NCBI RefSeq assembly: GCF_011386835.1
Contig: NC_088792.1
Location: 61,942,081 to 62,006,080, forward strand
Direction of reading: 5' to 3'
Source: Chrysemys picta bellii
Lineage: Eukaryota; Chordata; Testudines; Emydidae
Length of the DNA stretch: 64,000 nucleotides
Part shown: piece after piece, positions 1-11,466 of the stretch
Position numbering within the stretch: the first letter of the stretch is position 1
Layout: each line of letters starts with the position of its first letter
Translations under genes and position numbers: made by a program
Notes under the pieces: model-generated
What the model was told of the DNA's origin: nothing
Seen by the model: the letters and a program-made list of their open reading frames with translations, nothing else
The model's database searches: none

Positions 1-196
1 CTGCGGTTTCCGAGTTAACATGCAGCACAAACCCAACTACCCCCCCCCACACACACACCCAATTCTTTGGGATGATCACTTCACCCCTCCCCTCCACCGC
101 GTGGCTAACAGCGGGGAACATTTCTGTTCAGCCGAGCAGGAACGGGCACCTCTGAATCTCCCCTTAATAAAATCACCCCATTTCAACCAGGGGACC

Positions 197-487
197 GTGA
201 ATGATATCACTCTCCTGAGTATAACAAAGAGGGATAAGGAATGGATGTTGTCTGCATGCCAGCAAACACCAGGACCATACACTGCCATGCTTTGTTATGC
301 AGTGATTCCAGACTACGTGCTACTGGCCTGGCGTGGTAAAGTGTCCTACCATGGTGGACAGGATAAGGCAGCCCTCCCCAGAAACCTTTTGCAAAGGCTT
401 TGGGAGTACATGAAGGAGAGCTTTCTGGAGATGTCCCTGGAGGATTTCTGCTCCATCCCCATACACATTAACAGACTTTTCCAGTAG
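197..487 (+). pseudogene. BEN-like small ORF of Harbinger copy 1 (start codon lost)
   Basis: The frame is open to a stop at 485-487 and encodes a protein colinear with the 96-residue ORF at 28085-28375. By eye, 47 of 81 aligned residues are identical, with no gaps, including the blocks PGPY, AWRGKVSY, KAALPRNL and EDFCSIP. The homologous ATG after a splice-acceptor-like CAG is GTG here (197-199), so the original start is gone, although the frame stays open upstream. It lies antisense in the intron of the Myb-like gene. The BEN assignment rests on the general pattern of an aliphatic and Pro segment, then KAALPRNL, then a helix; it is tentative. Confidence 0.5.
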
Positions 488-574
488 CTGTACTGGCTGC
501 AATTGCCAGGGCAAATTAATCATTAAACATGCTTGCTTTTAAACCGTGTGTAATATTTACAAAGGTACACTCAC

Positions 575-1126
575 CAGAGGTCCCTCGTGTGCCCTCAGGG
601 TCTGGGAGCACGCCTTGGGTGAGTTCGGGGGTTACTGGTTCCAGGTCCAGGGTGATAAACGTATCCTGGCTGTTGGGGAAACCGGTTTCTCCGCTTCCTT
701 GCTGTGAGCTATCTTCATTGTCTTAATCATCATCATCTTCCGCGTACCCCGAACCCGCTTCCCTGTTGCTTGATTCTCCATTGATGGAGTCAAAGCACAC
801 GGTTGGGGTAGTGGTGGCTGCACGCCCTAGAATGGCATGCAGCTCCGCGTAGAAGCGGCATGTTTGCGGCTCTGCCCCAGACTTTCTGTTTGCCTCTCTG
901 GCTTTGTGGTAGGCTTGCCTTTGCTCCTTAATTTTCACGCGGCACTGCTGTGCATCCCTGTTATGGCCTCTGTCCTTCATGGCCTTTGAGACTTTTTCTA
1001 ATATTTGGCATTTCGTTTACTGCTACAGAGTTCAGCTAGCACTGATTCGTCTCCCCATATGGCGAGCAGATCCCGTACCTCCCGTTCGGTCCATGCTGGA
1101 GTTCTTTTGCGATCCTGAGACTCCAT
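575..1126 (-). pseudogene. Myb/SANT-like protein exon 1, Harbinger copy 1, broken
   Basis: The minus strand encodes the trihelix/Myb-SANT DNA-binding module that PIF/Harbinger elements carry beside the transposase. The block KRTPAWTEREVRDLLAIWGD is present, then the RDAQQCRVKIKE block and an acidic stretch. There is a frameshift with a stop near 985-1000, between the NAKY and MKDRG segments, and an in-frame TAA at 723-725 after the acidic run. The exon ends at a GTGAGT splice donor whose complement is at 569-574. The ATG taken is the one before ESQDRKR; a Met found further upstream in other copies is ACG here. Non-functional. Confidence 0.75.
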
Positions 1127-1735
1127 CACGGTTACCTGTGCTGATGAGCTCTGCGTGGTCACCTGTGCTCTCCACGCTGGGCAAACAGGAAATGAAATCC
1201 AAAAGTTCGCGGGGCTTTTCCTGTCTACCTGGTCAGTGCATCTGAGTTGAGAGCGCTGACCAGAGCGGTTACAATGAAGCACTGTGGGATAGCTCCCGGA
1301 GGCCAATAACGTCCAATTCCGCCCACGCTACCCCAAATCCGACCCGCAAAGGCCGATTTTTAGCACTAATCCCCTCGTCGGAAGTGGAGTAAAGAAACCG
1401 GTTTAAAGGGCCCTTTAAGTCGAAAAAAGGGCTTTGTCGTGTGGACGTGTCCAGGCTTAATTCGATTTAATGCTGCTAAAGTCGACCTAAACTCTTAGTG
1501 TGGACCAGGCCTAAGTCACCCCTAAAAATGTTTGTAGCTGTAAACCTCTGTTTCTAATCCTTTGTGTGTAATTTTTCTAAACCATAAAGTTGTAAAAATG
1601 TCACAGTTCTCAGTTTTATAGATAGTGTTAAGTCTGTTTGTTTTAAATAAGGAAAACAATATTTGTAATTTATGAACAATAATAAAAAAGTCTCTCTTGA
1701 GATGAACTGAAAGATGTTTTGTGTTTGGTTTTCAG

Positions 1736-1892
1736 AGCCTTTTCTTCAGTTCTATACGGTGTTATAAGTGTTGGGCAGTCCACTTCTTTGGCACCAGATT
1801 TTGGCAAAGCTAAAGTTTCTTCCCAACGAATCTTTCAGCTTTTGGATCAGAAACCCTTAATTGACAGCTATAGTGAAGAGGGTACAAAACTG
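1736..1892 (+). CDS. ABCB-family (P-glycoprotein/MDR) transporter, exon n-4
   Basis: This is the first of five colinear coding exons of a full-size ABC subfamily B exporter, the group that includes ABCB1, ABCB4, ABCB5 and ABCB11. These are plasma-membrane ATP-driven pumps for drugs, phospholipids or bile salts. The exon is 157 bp, between TTTTCAG and GTAAGG. It encodes the end of the second transmembrane domain and the linker into the second nucleotide-binding domain: AFSSVLYGVISVGQ, LAPDFGKAKVSS, then IFQLLDQKPLIDSYS. It enters with the third base of a codon and ends in phase 0. Upstream exons are outside the window. By eye the translation resembles ABCB1/ABCB4/ABCB5 about equally, so no paralogue symbol is given. 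The nearest upstream repeat (copy 1 Harbinger) ends about 220 bp before this exon. Confidence 0.93.
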
Positions 1893-2180
1893 GTAAGGCC
1901 ATTCAGAAAGTCCTTGAAACTAACAAACCTGGTGGTTCTGTATTGTCCTTAATTGTATTAATCTTGTTAAATTGCCTTTTGCAATGTCACAGAAGACAGG
2001 ACCAGACAGGTAGGGTAAAATTTAACAGCAATAACTTAATAATTTTATATTTGCCCAGTGCCATTTAATACCTTTTTGCTTGAGAAATTAATAGAATACT
2101 TTTAAGTGCGGTTCTGTTTTGAAAAATGACTGGAAAAATGACATTTCATTCACCTGTTCTGTCCGTTGGATGTATTCTGA

Positions 2181-2443
2181 GGCCTTGTCTACACTACCGG
2201 GGTAAGTCGACCTAAGTTACGCTACTCCAGCTATGTGAATAATCATTAATGTAATTGATGTAGCTGAGGTCGACTTACCGCGGTGTCTTCATTGTGCTGC
2301 ATTGATGGGAGATGCTCTCCCATCGACTTACCTTACTCTTCTCGTTCCGGTGGAGTATCAGACTCGATCAGAGAGCACTCTGCTATCGACACCCTCTAAA
2401 TCAATTGCAGCAGTGTCCATCTCCCTGGTAGTGAAGACAAGCC
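2181..2443. mobile_element. Harbinger-type MITE
   Basis: The left end GGCCTTGTCTACACTAC is the same terminus as the autonomous-looking Harbinger at 24701. The right end is the approximate complement (AGTGAAGACAAGCCC). Matching inner inverted segments include GTCGACCTAAGTTACG and GAGGTCGACTTACC. Flanks CTGA and CAGA are an imperfect target duplication. No coding capacity; presumably mobilised in trans by Harbinger transposase. Confidence 0.6.
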
Positions 2444-2604
2444 CAGAGTTATAACTGCTTTCTTTAGTAATACAAGTATGTTTTTGCTGCTTTTTAGGCC
2501 TGTAAACTATGCAACTATAGGGGAGAGTGAGTTAGAGTCTATTCCTTCTTGTGCATTATCAGCAGACTTATTTGCTAAGTTCCAGTCGGTTACATCTGTG
2601 TAAA

Positions 2605-2784
2605 GAGAGTCAAGGTGGGTGAGTTAATATCTTTCATTGAACCCAATTCTGTTGGTGAGAGAGACAAGCTGTCGACCTTACACAGAGCTCTTCTTCAGTT
2701 CTGTATAAGCTCAAAAGCTTGTCTCTCTCTCACCAACAGAAGTTGGTCCAATAAAAGATATTACTTCACCCACGTTGACTCTCT
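2605..2784. mobile_element. Palindromic MITE (AGAGAGTCAAGGTGGGTGAG termini)
   Basis: The ends AGAGAGTCAAGGTGGGTGAG and CTTCACCCACGTTGACTCTCT are inverted repeats. Inner inverted segments include CTGTTGGTGAGAGAGACAAG. Related fragments occur at about 12794-12983 and 63378-63461. Family name not assigned; a non-autonomous DNA transposon is inferred from the structure. Confidence 0.6.
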
Positions 2785-4085
2785 AATATCCTGGGACTGA
2801 CACGGCTATAACAACACTGCATACAACATTTGAGTAACCTCACTCAAGTCAAAGGGGTTGCACAAGTATTAATGAGAACGTAACTTGGCCTGCAGAACCT
2901 TTTGTTCCTGGTGATTATACGTGAGATGGAAAGAACCCAGCTTGTCTCTCAAAGTCCAGTGTTGACAGTTAGAAACTCATCTTTGTATTTGTAAACTGAA
3001 CACATTTCATATTGTCTCTCAGTGCTTTCCATAAATGCTTTTACAAGCAGAACCAGCCTTTCAGAAACTTGAAATTGCTTTAGAATTCTAGCTTTTGGAT
3101 AGTGGCCTCGATTCAGAAAAGGACTCAGGCACATACTGTAAGCATGCCAGTAATTCATGTGCACAATTTTAAGTCACACATGTGCTTGACCAATTTCCTG
3201 AATCAGCTCCACATGCCCAGACTATTAATGCTCCAGGGGAAATATCTTCTTGCGGATAAAGACGTTAATTGAAAGTGAAACCTCTCTGGGCCAAATCCTG
3301 ATGCCAGTGAAGCAGCTGCCTCTGACTTCAGTGAAGCTAAGATTTGGCCCAAAGAGTTTAAACCTTGAAAGTCCAGTTATCTAGGTGCTGTAAGAGTCCA
3401 TTGTACTCGCAGTGCTGGTATTGTGGTCCTAGAGCTGTCCCATCCCCCAGGCATCAGAGGAGGCTTCCACAGTCTCTCCTAACATCTCCTTCACTCACCC
3501 TTGTCTTCAGGTCTTCTTCCTTGCTACCTCTTATACTCAGAGCTCCCTTCCTACATAAAAGAGCCAATCAGCTACCCTTTTCTTATTCAAACCTACACTT
3601 AAAACATAGTTGCCCTTGAAAACTATGAATAATCCACCAAAGTAAAAATGTTTAACCCAATCTGAGATCTGATGTTCGCCTTGTACTATGTTCATCCTGT
3701 GTACTATGTGTTTAAATGACACTGTTTAGAGAGTGAACTCCCAGGGGCAGGAACTATGTTTTCCACACACAATGATAGTGTCTGGATTATATGCAATGAT
3801 GACATAAGAGAGGTATTAGGGTTGTTTACTTACCTAAAGTAATGATAGTCCTTGTGAACCAGGCTGAAAAGGAATGATATAAATGAGAGAGAGATGCAGA
3901 AAAGAACCACTCAAGAAGGAGGTCCCGTACACAGAAGATACCAATCCAATCGCACTGCATATTTAAGCAATAATAAACTGACTTGTCACGCCTTCATTTA
4001 AATGACCATAATGAGTTGTGTTTGATGCTTCAGTACAAGATAGACAGGTCTTCTGTCATACATTTGTATTTTCTACTGTTTCCAG

Positions 4086-4283
4086 AGTCAGTTTGATGGC
4101 AACATTGAATTCAGGGACATCCATTTTATATACCCTACAAGACCAGAAGCTCAAGTTTTGCAAGGACTCAGCGTGAAGGTTAATAAAGGACAGACGCTAG
4201 CCTTGGTGGGGAGCAGTGGTTGTGGCAAAAGCACATCCATTCAGCTGCTGGAGAGATTTTATGACCCTATGGCAGGACAAGTG
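4086..4283 (+). CDS. ABCB transporter, exon n-3 (Walker A of NBD2)
   Basis: A 198-bp exon between TTTCCAG and GTAAGA, phase 0 at both ends, 66 codons. It carries the A-loop region ([17 protein letters not shown]) and the Walker A P-loop GSSGCGKST at about 4208-4234, followed by [11 protein letters not shown]. The P-loop is intact, so this half-site should be able to bind ATP. An AG also occurs two bases further in, but only the first acceptor keeps the frame and gives the 198-bp length expected from the neighbouring exon pattern. Confidence 0.95.
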
Positions 4284-5156
4284 GTAAGAAAAGATTTGTG
4301 AAGCTGTTAGCGCTAAGAGCTTATAGAACTGTTCTTCAAAGTATTTTACAAACATATCATCATCCGCAAAACACCCCTTTTGAGGTGGATAAGTGTTGTT
4401 ACAGGTCTGGGTACTGCAGAGAAGACTTTGGACTTGCTTAAGGTAGAACCGGGAGTAGAACTTCGGATCTTCTGACTCCCCATCCTGGCTTTAGATCACT
4501 GGATTGCATCTCTTTGTTGATTTACTTGATATATTGGAGGGGGCATTAGAATATACTTCCCATAATGTAACCCTTGTCACTAGTCCTGTAGTCATGTTAA
4601 CATGACACAGTTTGAGGTCTAATTCATCACTTGATGAGACTTTTGATGCAAGTCCTATTAATGATGATGAGAGCTCCAAGAAGAATAGCCTAGAGATGGT
4701 GAGTCAAAGGACGTTTGAATAAATGCCCAAAGATGTGGATTCTTATTGGAGGTTATCAACCATCTAGGTCTAAGAAGCTCATGAACAGACTTTCTCATGA
4801 GACCTCTGGTACCTGCCATCATCAGTAGAGATGGAAATTCTGTGGGCACATCTCATTATAGATTGGCAATTCCACATCTATTACGGAAGCTAGCAGAGCA
4901 GACGTGCACAAAAAAATACTTCTGAGAAGAAAAAGTTATCTGATCTTCTTTTGAGTTTTGGTTCAGTTCAAGTTTGGATGAAAGATCTGATCATCTATTA
5001 TTTCATCAGAAGTGGTTCACTAACCACTTTACTTTTACTGTAACTCTAACACAGGTCAGAGGATTTTTACAGATTGGTGTTTCACATTTACATTGTACGC
5101 CTGAGGAGGAGTATTGCATTCTGCAGGGAATGATTTTTCCCTTTTTCTGTTTCTAG
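4284..5156 (+). other. ABCB intron, no further feature
   Basis: AT-rich sequence between the GTAAGA donor and the TTTCTAG acceptor. Only short ORFs and no recognisable repeat ends. Confidence 0.7.
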
Positions 5157-5363
5157 TTTGCAGACGGGTTCGATACCAAGTCTTTGCATTTGCAATGGTT
5201 AAGGTCCAAATTGGGTATTGTGTCACAGGAGCCTATTTTGTTTGACTGCAGCATTGCTGAAAATATCCAGTACGGAGACAACAGTAGGGTTGTCAGTCAG
5301 GAGGAAGTTGAAGAGGCAGCTAAAGCAGCAAATATTCACACCTTCATAGAAAATCTCCCAGAG
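5157..5363 (+). CDS. ABCB transporter, exon n-2 (Q-loop)
   Basis: A 207-bp exon between TTTCTAG and GTAAAT, phase 0 at both ends, 69 codons. It encodes the start of the helical subdomain of NBD2 with the Q-loop ([18 protein letters not shown]), which couples nucleotide binding to the membrane domains. YGDNSRVVS and [15 protein letters not shown] follow. No stop or frameshift is present. Confidence 0.95.
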
Positions 5364-6315
5364 GTAAATCAAAATGTCTTTCCATTCTCAGTGTGGGGTA
5401 AATACTCACTGTGACCTATCTAAGCAACTCCCATTAATGCAAAACAATGTGCTTTTTTGTTTTTGTTTTTAAAAAAGCTTATTTTCTTGTGTATACAATT
5501 CTCAAAGAGGAAACTAGGAAGCTGATGTTTAAAAATGTAACTTGCAATATGTATTAACACATACAGTCATAATTAGCTAATTCAAATGCAAAATCCGAGC
5601 TCCAGTTTTCTTGTTTTCCTCTACTACAGTGATGTTATATAACAACTATAAAAGAGACATTCGATTCTAAACCTTTATTTCCATTTCCTCATAAACTTTG
5701 CCAATTCTTTTTTGGCAGAAACTTTCTCTAGTTTTAGTCTTATCTGAAAGGTAAAATGTTTCAAGTACATCTTAACCTTCATGTTTGCCATGGACTTAGT
5801 TCTCAGAGTGGAGAAAGACCTTGGAAAAGCCCAAAGAAATCGGGCTTCCTGTAGAGTTGCATGGAATTGAAAAAAAACAATATTTCTTTTTCATTACCAC
5901 CTAGTTTTTCAAAATGTACTTAGAAGAAAGTTTTGTATGTGTAAGAAATAAACAGTCACCTCCTGAGTGTGGGTCTCTAGGGAGTTGAAATTATAAAAGT
6001 CTCTTGAGATCTATATGTTTAAGTACAGGTGTCTTTGACTAGACACATCAGTGGTTGCACCACTTGGGAGTTAGTCTTTTTCTAATGCTGAAATGAATTT
6101 TCATTACAGAGCAGTTATCAATACGTGTAGCTGTAGATATGCATTTTGATTCAAATAGTTAATAAGATCTTATAAAATTTTATTTTTTATTAAAAACCAT
6201 TACATTATTCTTTTTTCTTTCACGGTGGAAATGCTTAAGACAGTACATTATCTGCTATTAAAAATATAATTTTCTGTTTCTAACTTTCCTTCACAATGAA
6301 TATTTACTTATACAG
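5364..6315 (+). other. ABCB intron, no further feature
   Basis: AT-rich intron between the GTAAAT donor and the TATACAG acceptor. I see no repeat termini, ORF of note or RNA gene. Confidence 0.7.
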
Positions 6316-6462
6316 AAGTATAATACCCGAGTGGGTGACAAAGGAGCACAACTTTCTGGAGGTCAGAAACAAAGAATAGCAATTGCTCGTGCTCTAGTTC
6401 GTAAGCCAGCAGTTCTGCTTCTGGATGAAGCCACATCTGCTCTTGACACGGAAAGTGAAAAG
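6316..6462 (+). CDS. ABCB transporter, exon n-1 (signature and Walker B)
   Basis: A 147-bp exon between TATACAG and GTTAGT, phase 0, 49 codons. It encodes the ABC signature LSGGQ (about 6352-6366), then [21 protein letters not shown] with Walker B and the catalytic Glu, and the D-loop SALD. All catalytic residues of the site are retained. Confidence 0.96.
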
Positions 6463-7885
6463 GTTAGTAATATGCATTCTACCATTTGTAATACACACAA
6501 AATTACGGGGTTCCAACGCTTCACTGCAAGAGCACAGGTGCTCCATCTACAATACAATTTTGAAAGTTCCACAGAACAATCCTTAGGTCACTCTCTGTCT
6601 ATGGCCTGCTTTTGCAAGGTGTAGAGTGCCTTCAGCTCCTGGTGTCTAAATTGGGAGCTGATGGTAGTCAGCAACACTTGGGGCTGGAGACAAAGTGGGA
6701 TTTTCAGAACTCCTCAGTTTGGGCCTGCCTCAGTTCCTTCAAAGTCAGTTATGAAATCAATGGGACTTCTAATGGGTTCACAGTTAGGCCAATGCTGAGC
6801 ACTTTGGAAAATCCCATTGATAATTAGCAGCTTTGAGTTTGAGACAGGTGTCTTCAAACAGTAGCCTGTGATCTACTAGAGGAGGCCTTGTAAGGCAAGT
6901 CAGCAGCTCTGTCCTCTTCCCTTCAGCCAGCAGCACTAGCAGCAAAGTGGGTCTCTTTCTGCACTATTTCCTGCTCTGTCTGGGTGAGCAGGTGTTGCTA
7001 CAGAGACCGAGAGGGATCCACTCTGCCAGTAGAACTGCTGGCTGTCAGGATAGAATGGAACAATGAAGAAGTTTAATATTGTCCTGCCTCTGTCCGCTTC
7101 CCAGTCCTTTGATCCACCTGCGTTCAGAGGGTTAGAGGCGACACGCAGGAGCAGCTGGCTTGGAAAAAAGGCTTCAGCAACACCTGCCACCTCTCCGGAG
7201 ATGTTGTGCAGTGAAGAGAGAGTAATTAAGCTGTCCTCTGCTACTCAGCTGGCTGAGCTTCCTCACCGCATCCCCCATCTCCAGGAGAGGGGGAGACTCC
7301 ATAGGGACCAATAAACTGTTCATTTGGGTGGGGACGCAGTAGAAGTGAAAAATGCCACTGTGCAAACCGCCATCCAGTTGTGAGCCGGATGTCAGGATCC
7401 TGAATTTTGGATTTTTATGGATAACAAGAAGTGTCTGGCATTGCTGGTACTATCAATGAATGTGCAAGTTTTAGTTTCTCTAAATTTGGCATGTAGTTGG
7501 AAACAGACAGGATGCAATGTCAAATATAACACACACATTTGGTAAGCAACTAATATCACAGACAATTCATTACACCTCTGCAAATTAGTTGTGTTGCATG
7601 GTAAATCTAAGTGTTATGTTGGTCCAAACTAGATCCTTATGGACCTCGTTCTGCTAGCCTGTGTTCATGAGAGTAGTCTCAATGACTTCAGTGGAATTAC
7701 TCACACAAATAAAGGTTGTAATATCAGGCCCCTGTGTTTGAGGCCTCCTTCATGCATGGGAAGTATTGACTCCTAAACCCCAGTGAGGAACACCCACATG
7801 ATAATGTGAACTGTATAGGCAAATGTGTTACCTAGGAATGGGAAGATTCTCCAAGTAATAAGTTTTTCACTGCATCTGTCTGCAG
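6463..7885 (+). other. ABCB intron with an old palindromic repeat
   Basis: The intron runs from the GTTAGT donor to the TCTGCAG acceptor. It contains a palindromic repeat at 6696-6816 (listed separately). Near 7640-7735 there is a segment with AATGACTTCAGTGGAATTAC, which looks like an old interspersed repeat but is not assigned. No coding sequence supported. Confidence 0.7.
6696..6816. repeat. Ancient palindromic MITE (TGGGATTTTC termini)
   Basis: The left arm has TGGGATTTTCAGAAC and TTTGGGCCT. The right arm has GTTAGGCCAATGCTGAGC and GGAAAATCCCA, which pair as imperfect inverted repeats. Diverged, hence old. Confidence 0.5.
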
Positions 7886-8083
7886 ATTGTGCAGATAGCC
7901 TTGGACGATGCCAGGAAGGGTCGAACCTGCATTATTATTGCTCACCGCTTGACGACCGTCCAGAACGCTGATGTCATAGCAGTGATTCATAATGGAAAAG
8001 TAGTGGAACAAGGGACTCACAGCCAGCTGCTGGCAAAGGAAGGACATTACTATGCACTTGTAAATGCACAAGTTTCTCATTAA
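7886..8083 (+). CDS. ABCB transporter, terminal coding exon
   Basis: Acceptor TCTGCAG at 7879-7885. The 65 codons end at TAA 8081-8083. The exon starts [15 protein letters not shown], has the H-loop switch histidine in IIIAHRLTT, and then [17 protein letters not shown] and a short C-terminal tail ending QVSH. This is the usual C-terminus length for a full ABCB protein. Together the five exons give about 268 codons of uninterrupted frame, so the gene looks functional here. Confidence 0.95.
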   Translation: MVQIALDDARKGRTCIIIAHRLTTVQNADVIAVIHNGKVVEQGTHSQLLAKEGHYYALVNAQVSH

Positions 8084-9600
8084 CATTAATGTTACAAACT
8101 AATCTATTTGTATAAATACACACACAACCCACAGCTAAGTAATATTAAAGATGCACCTCATTCCTGAGATGTCTGCAGGTTCAATACACAGGCATGTAGT
8201 AAAAAACAGACGAGACATTTATTTTTTCCTTGTGTCACAGCTCTAGTGTTACTTAATCCTATTGGTAAAATCCTTTGGGGTGTGTTGGTTAATTTTAATC
8301 TGCTTTTATATTAATGATTACAAGCCTTTCATGGAAATATATACACCTCTACCCCGATATAATGTGACCCGATATAACACAAATTCGAATATAACACAGT
8401 AAAGCAGTGCTCTGGGGGGGGGGGGGGAAGCTGCGCACTCCAGCGAATCAAAGCAATTTCGAGATAACACGGTTTCACCTATAATGCGGTGAGATTTTTT
8501 GGCTGCCGAGGACAGCGTTATATGGGGGTAGAGGTGTATTGACAAAATAGATCACAAACTGTTTGTTTATAAATTATTGTTAAAACCTGTATTATTGACC
8601 TCACAGAACGTACTGGTTCTTTTGAAACCACTAAGGCTATTTCAAAAAGACTTAAAAATAATTATTATTCACCCAATGACCATGATGGCGCCTTTTGGAG
8701 CTGATTAATGTTATCCATGTAAATAGCTATTTAACAAAAAACTGTCTGTGTGGGTTTTACCATATGAAGTTAGATTTAAACATTTTTTTCAGATTTTTAA
8801 ATGGCATTTTAGACATATTGATTGATCCATGTATAGTCACAGTGGTTTACACAACTCTGTTATAATATTTTATTATCAGAGTGTTTTTTCTTTAATATAG
8901 TCAACCATCATGCTTAAACAACAGTTGAGGAACCTATGTCATCTACTTATTAGAGAGAGAGACAGACAGACTGACAGACTCGGGCAGCCCTGTTTTGGGT
9001 TTGCTTCTGGCAAACTCACCTTTTGGTTTGCCAAAGACAAAATCAAAACCACCTTTGGTTTTTGTTTAGTATTTACACCCTACAGGAGCTTGGAATATTT
9101 CACACTTTCAGATGCCTCTGCTTACTTGTGACAGACAGACAGAAATTAAAAATAATTATGTCTTTTGCCCCTTTTGTTTCCCTGCTTCTAGGTCTATGAG
9201 GGAAACAAAATATAAAAAAAACACAAAAACTTTGCTCTCAACCTCGCCAAAATACATGTGGTCACTCTTCCCCATTCATCCTCATCCCCACTCAGCTTTT
9301 CTCAGCAGCTACCACGAAGGGCTACTCCCACTATGGGCCATTGAGCCTCTGTAGACACATTGGGAAGGGCTGGTCAGTTTCTGCTAGCACCACCGTGACG
9401 TGTGCAGGAAAGTGACTTTTCACTTCTGATTATAGAGAAATCAGTGGCTGTTCTCACAGTATTTCCCCATTATCCAAACTGGAATCAAATGTGTCCCTTT
9501 GTCTGGTTTTGTTTTTACACTGGAACCAATTGTTAAGTCTGTTTACTGTAAAGGTGAAACCTATAATAAAGAATGTAGAAAATCATTCAAATATTACACA
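8084..9600 (+). other. Probable 3' UTR/3' flank of the ABCB gene
   Basis: Sequence downstream of the stop codon. The first canonical AATAAA I find is at 9565-9570, with a second at 10440-10445, so the 3' end of the transcript cannot be fixed by eye. The interval contains the MITE at 8344-8536 and a short GACA-type simple repeat near 8955-8985. Confidence 0.4.
8344..8536. mobile_element. Mariner-like (TA-duplicating) MITE
   Basis: The termini CACCTCTACCCC and GGGGTAGAGGTG are perfect inverted repeats flanked by TA on both sides (8342-8343 and 8537-8538). This is the target duplication of Tc1/mariner-type elements. The 193-bp interior has no ORF and includes a run of about 17 G. Its reverse complement is colinear with the split copy at 37311-37378 plus 46182-46302, which gives an intact reference for that nested insertion. 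Confidence 0.85.
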
Positions 9601-11348
9601 GAGAGGATGGCCAAACTTTATTTTAAGGCCACGTAATGTGTGAACTATAGAACATCTGTAGCTAGTTAATGGGATCTCATAGTCACATCAACACAGATAA
9701 TGTAGAGTAGAGGCCAAAAAGCTTCACTGCTCAATCTGTTTCCAATTTAATAACTTTGAACTTGTTTTAATAGAGTTGGGCAAAACATTTGAGGAGACAT
9801 GCACAATTGGACATTAAAGGTTTAGAAAAGGGCTCTGCTTCGGTCAACCGACAGTACATATGAGCTGCCACATCCATTAGACATATGGTCCTATCATTTT
9901 GCCATCTCAGAGAAAGGTGTCAGCATTACATATGACGTACAGGAAGATGATTGTACCTACATCATTCTTGGCATGTTGTCAACGTTGTTCATCAGTGCAT
10001 TCTTCTGTAGCAATAGCCAGCCAAATTCAATCAAGTCTATATTGCTGGAAAAATCGTTTTGAAATAAAAGGCCTGGAGGTGTCAAGTATCAGATCATTCT
10101 TTAAAATATTGTGGGATTAGAAGTTGCTGGGGCCAGAACAACCAGCTCTTGCTAGTTAGTGTATTTTAGTCTATGCTTGGAGTGTGCGTTCAATGATGCT
10201 AATCTTCTGTGTGGAGAAAGGACACGGCTCTGTGGCTGCACCTCACTTCTTAAAAAGTGAATCTGGAAAACCTACCACTGTATACATCTGGCTTCTTCAC
10301 TTGTATTTCGAAGGAGGAAATTTAACAGGAAAATGGCAAATACGATGAAGGTAATATGGGTCGGTTCACTTCGTCTTCCACAATTCTACACCCCCACAAC
10401 TTATAAGAACCAATATTTATTTATTTTCAGTGTAAATATAATAAAGCACACCAATATCAGTCTCCCATTATGATTACAATCCAGAGTAATAAAACACAAC
10501 ACAACAAAAGCAAATCCCAGACAACATAAAACAGCCAGTGACCAAGGAAACAGAACGAACTCTACACTTCTTCAGATTTCCAACGGAAACCCCATACAGT
10601 CAAATGCCTGTTCAAGTATGTGGACTGTGCTGCATCCAATCTAACCAGATCTCTGTGGTGCAAGCTTTGATAACAAATGATGGCCAAACACTCCCCCACA
10701 TATGGGGGGGTCCCATAATCAGCCATATTCTCTGGTAGCTTCTCCCAATCCACCATAATCACCCCCACCAGCCTGGTCTCATTTTTACCCCAGTCTTACC
10801 CCACCACTGAAGGATACCCACTTGTATTTTCCAGTCCAGATCAGCTGGAGAAACAGGCCCAGACAGCCTGCAAACTGGTCTAGATACTGGCCAGCAGTGA
10901 AGAGGCAAATGTGGTATTAAGCCAGCTTTGCAGCTGCCAAATTCTGGAACCGACAGGCAACAACCAGGTACAAGACATAGGAGCCACGCCGGAGGACCTG
11001 TAGCCTAAAATGGCATTTTAACCCCACCCGCTTCTGCCTGGCCACAGCTGCTACACTGGGCAGCATCTTTGCCACTCTGCAGCACTAGATAGTATCTTGG
11101 CCAGTTTGAAGGCTGTCTGGACCTGCACGGCCAGAGGGTTCCCCTACTTAAGAGGATTCCTCCGCTGCCCAATGTGGCCAGTTTGCACCAGTGTGGCCAT
11201 GAGCCTGGCCCACAATGCTGGTTGTCACCAGCATTCTGGAAAAAGCATCAGCCCACATCTACTCACTGACTCTAATGGCGTCTCAAACCCATTGAAGAAG
11301 GGGGAGGGGGCATAAAACATGTATGTCACAATCTATGTTATGTTAGTG
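9601..11348. other. Intergenic sequence, nothing identified
   Basis: Mixed-composition sequence with an AATAAA at 10440-10445 and only short ORFs. No RNA gene, repeat end or coding exon that I can support. Confidence 0.6.
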
Positions 11349-11460
11349 CTAGGATGACCAGACAGCAAATGTGAAAAATCAGGACGGGGGTGAGAGGTAA
11401 TAGAAAAAGACCCAAAAATCGGGACTGTCTCTATAAAATAGGGACATCTGGTCACCCTAG
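11349..11460. mobile_element. Short palindromic MITE (CTAGGRTGACCAGA type)
   Basis: The left end CTAGGATGACCAGAC and the right end ATCTGGTCACCCTAG are inverted repeats over most of the 112 bp. TTAGTG is present directly on both sides (11343-11348 and 11461-11466) as a direct repeat. A hAT-like origin is inferred, but the duplication I can see is shorter than the usual 8 bp. Confidence 0.65.
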
Positions 11461-11466
11461 TTAGTG

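Larger units (their letters stand above)
1..1511 (-). mobile_element. PIF/Harbinger DNA transposon, right part, decayed (copy 1)
   Basis: The right end reads GTGTGGACCAGGCC followed by TAA (1512-1514), matching the Harbinger terminus and TAA target duplication of the complete copy at 24701-29555. It contains exon 1 of the Myb/SANT-like protein on the minus strand and the small BEN-like ORF on the plus strand, in the same relative order as the complete copy. The left part, with the transposase, would lie outside the window. The strand given is that of the Myb gene. It sits in an intron of the ABCB gene. Confidence 0.8.
1893..4085 (+). other. ABCB intron with small MITEs
   Basis: This intron starts with the GTAAGG donor and ends with TTTCCAG. 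It holds two short inverted-repeat elements, listed separately (2181-2443 and 2605-2784). A third small palindromic segment near 3289-3350 has GGGCCAAATC at one end and GATTTGGCCC at the other. I see no coding sequence or RNA gene in the rest. Confidence 0.8.
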
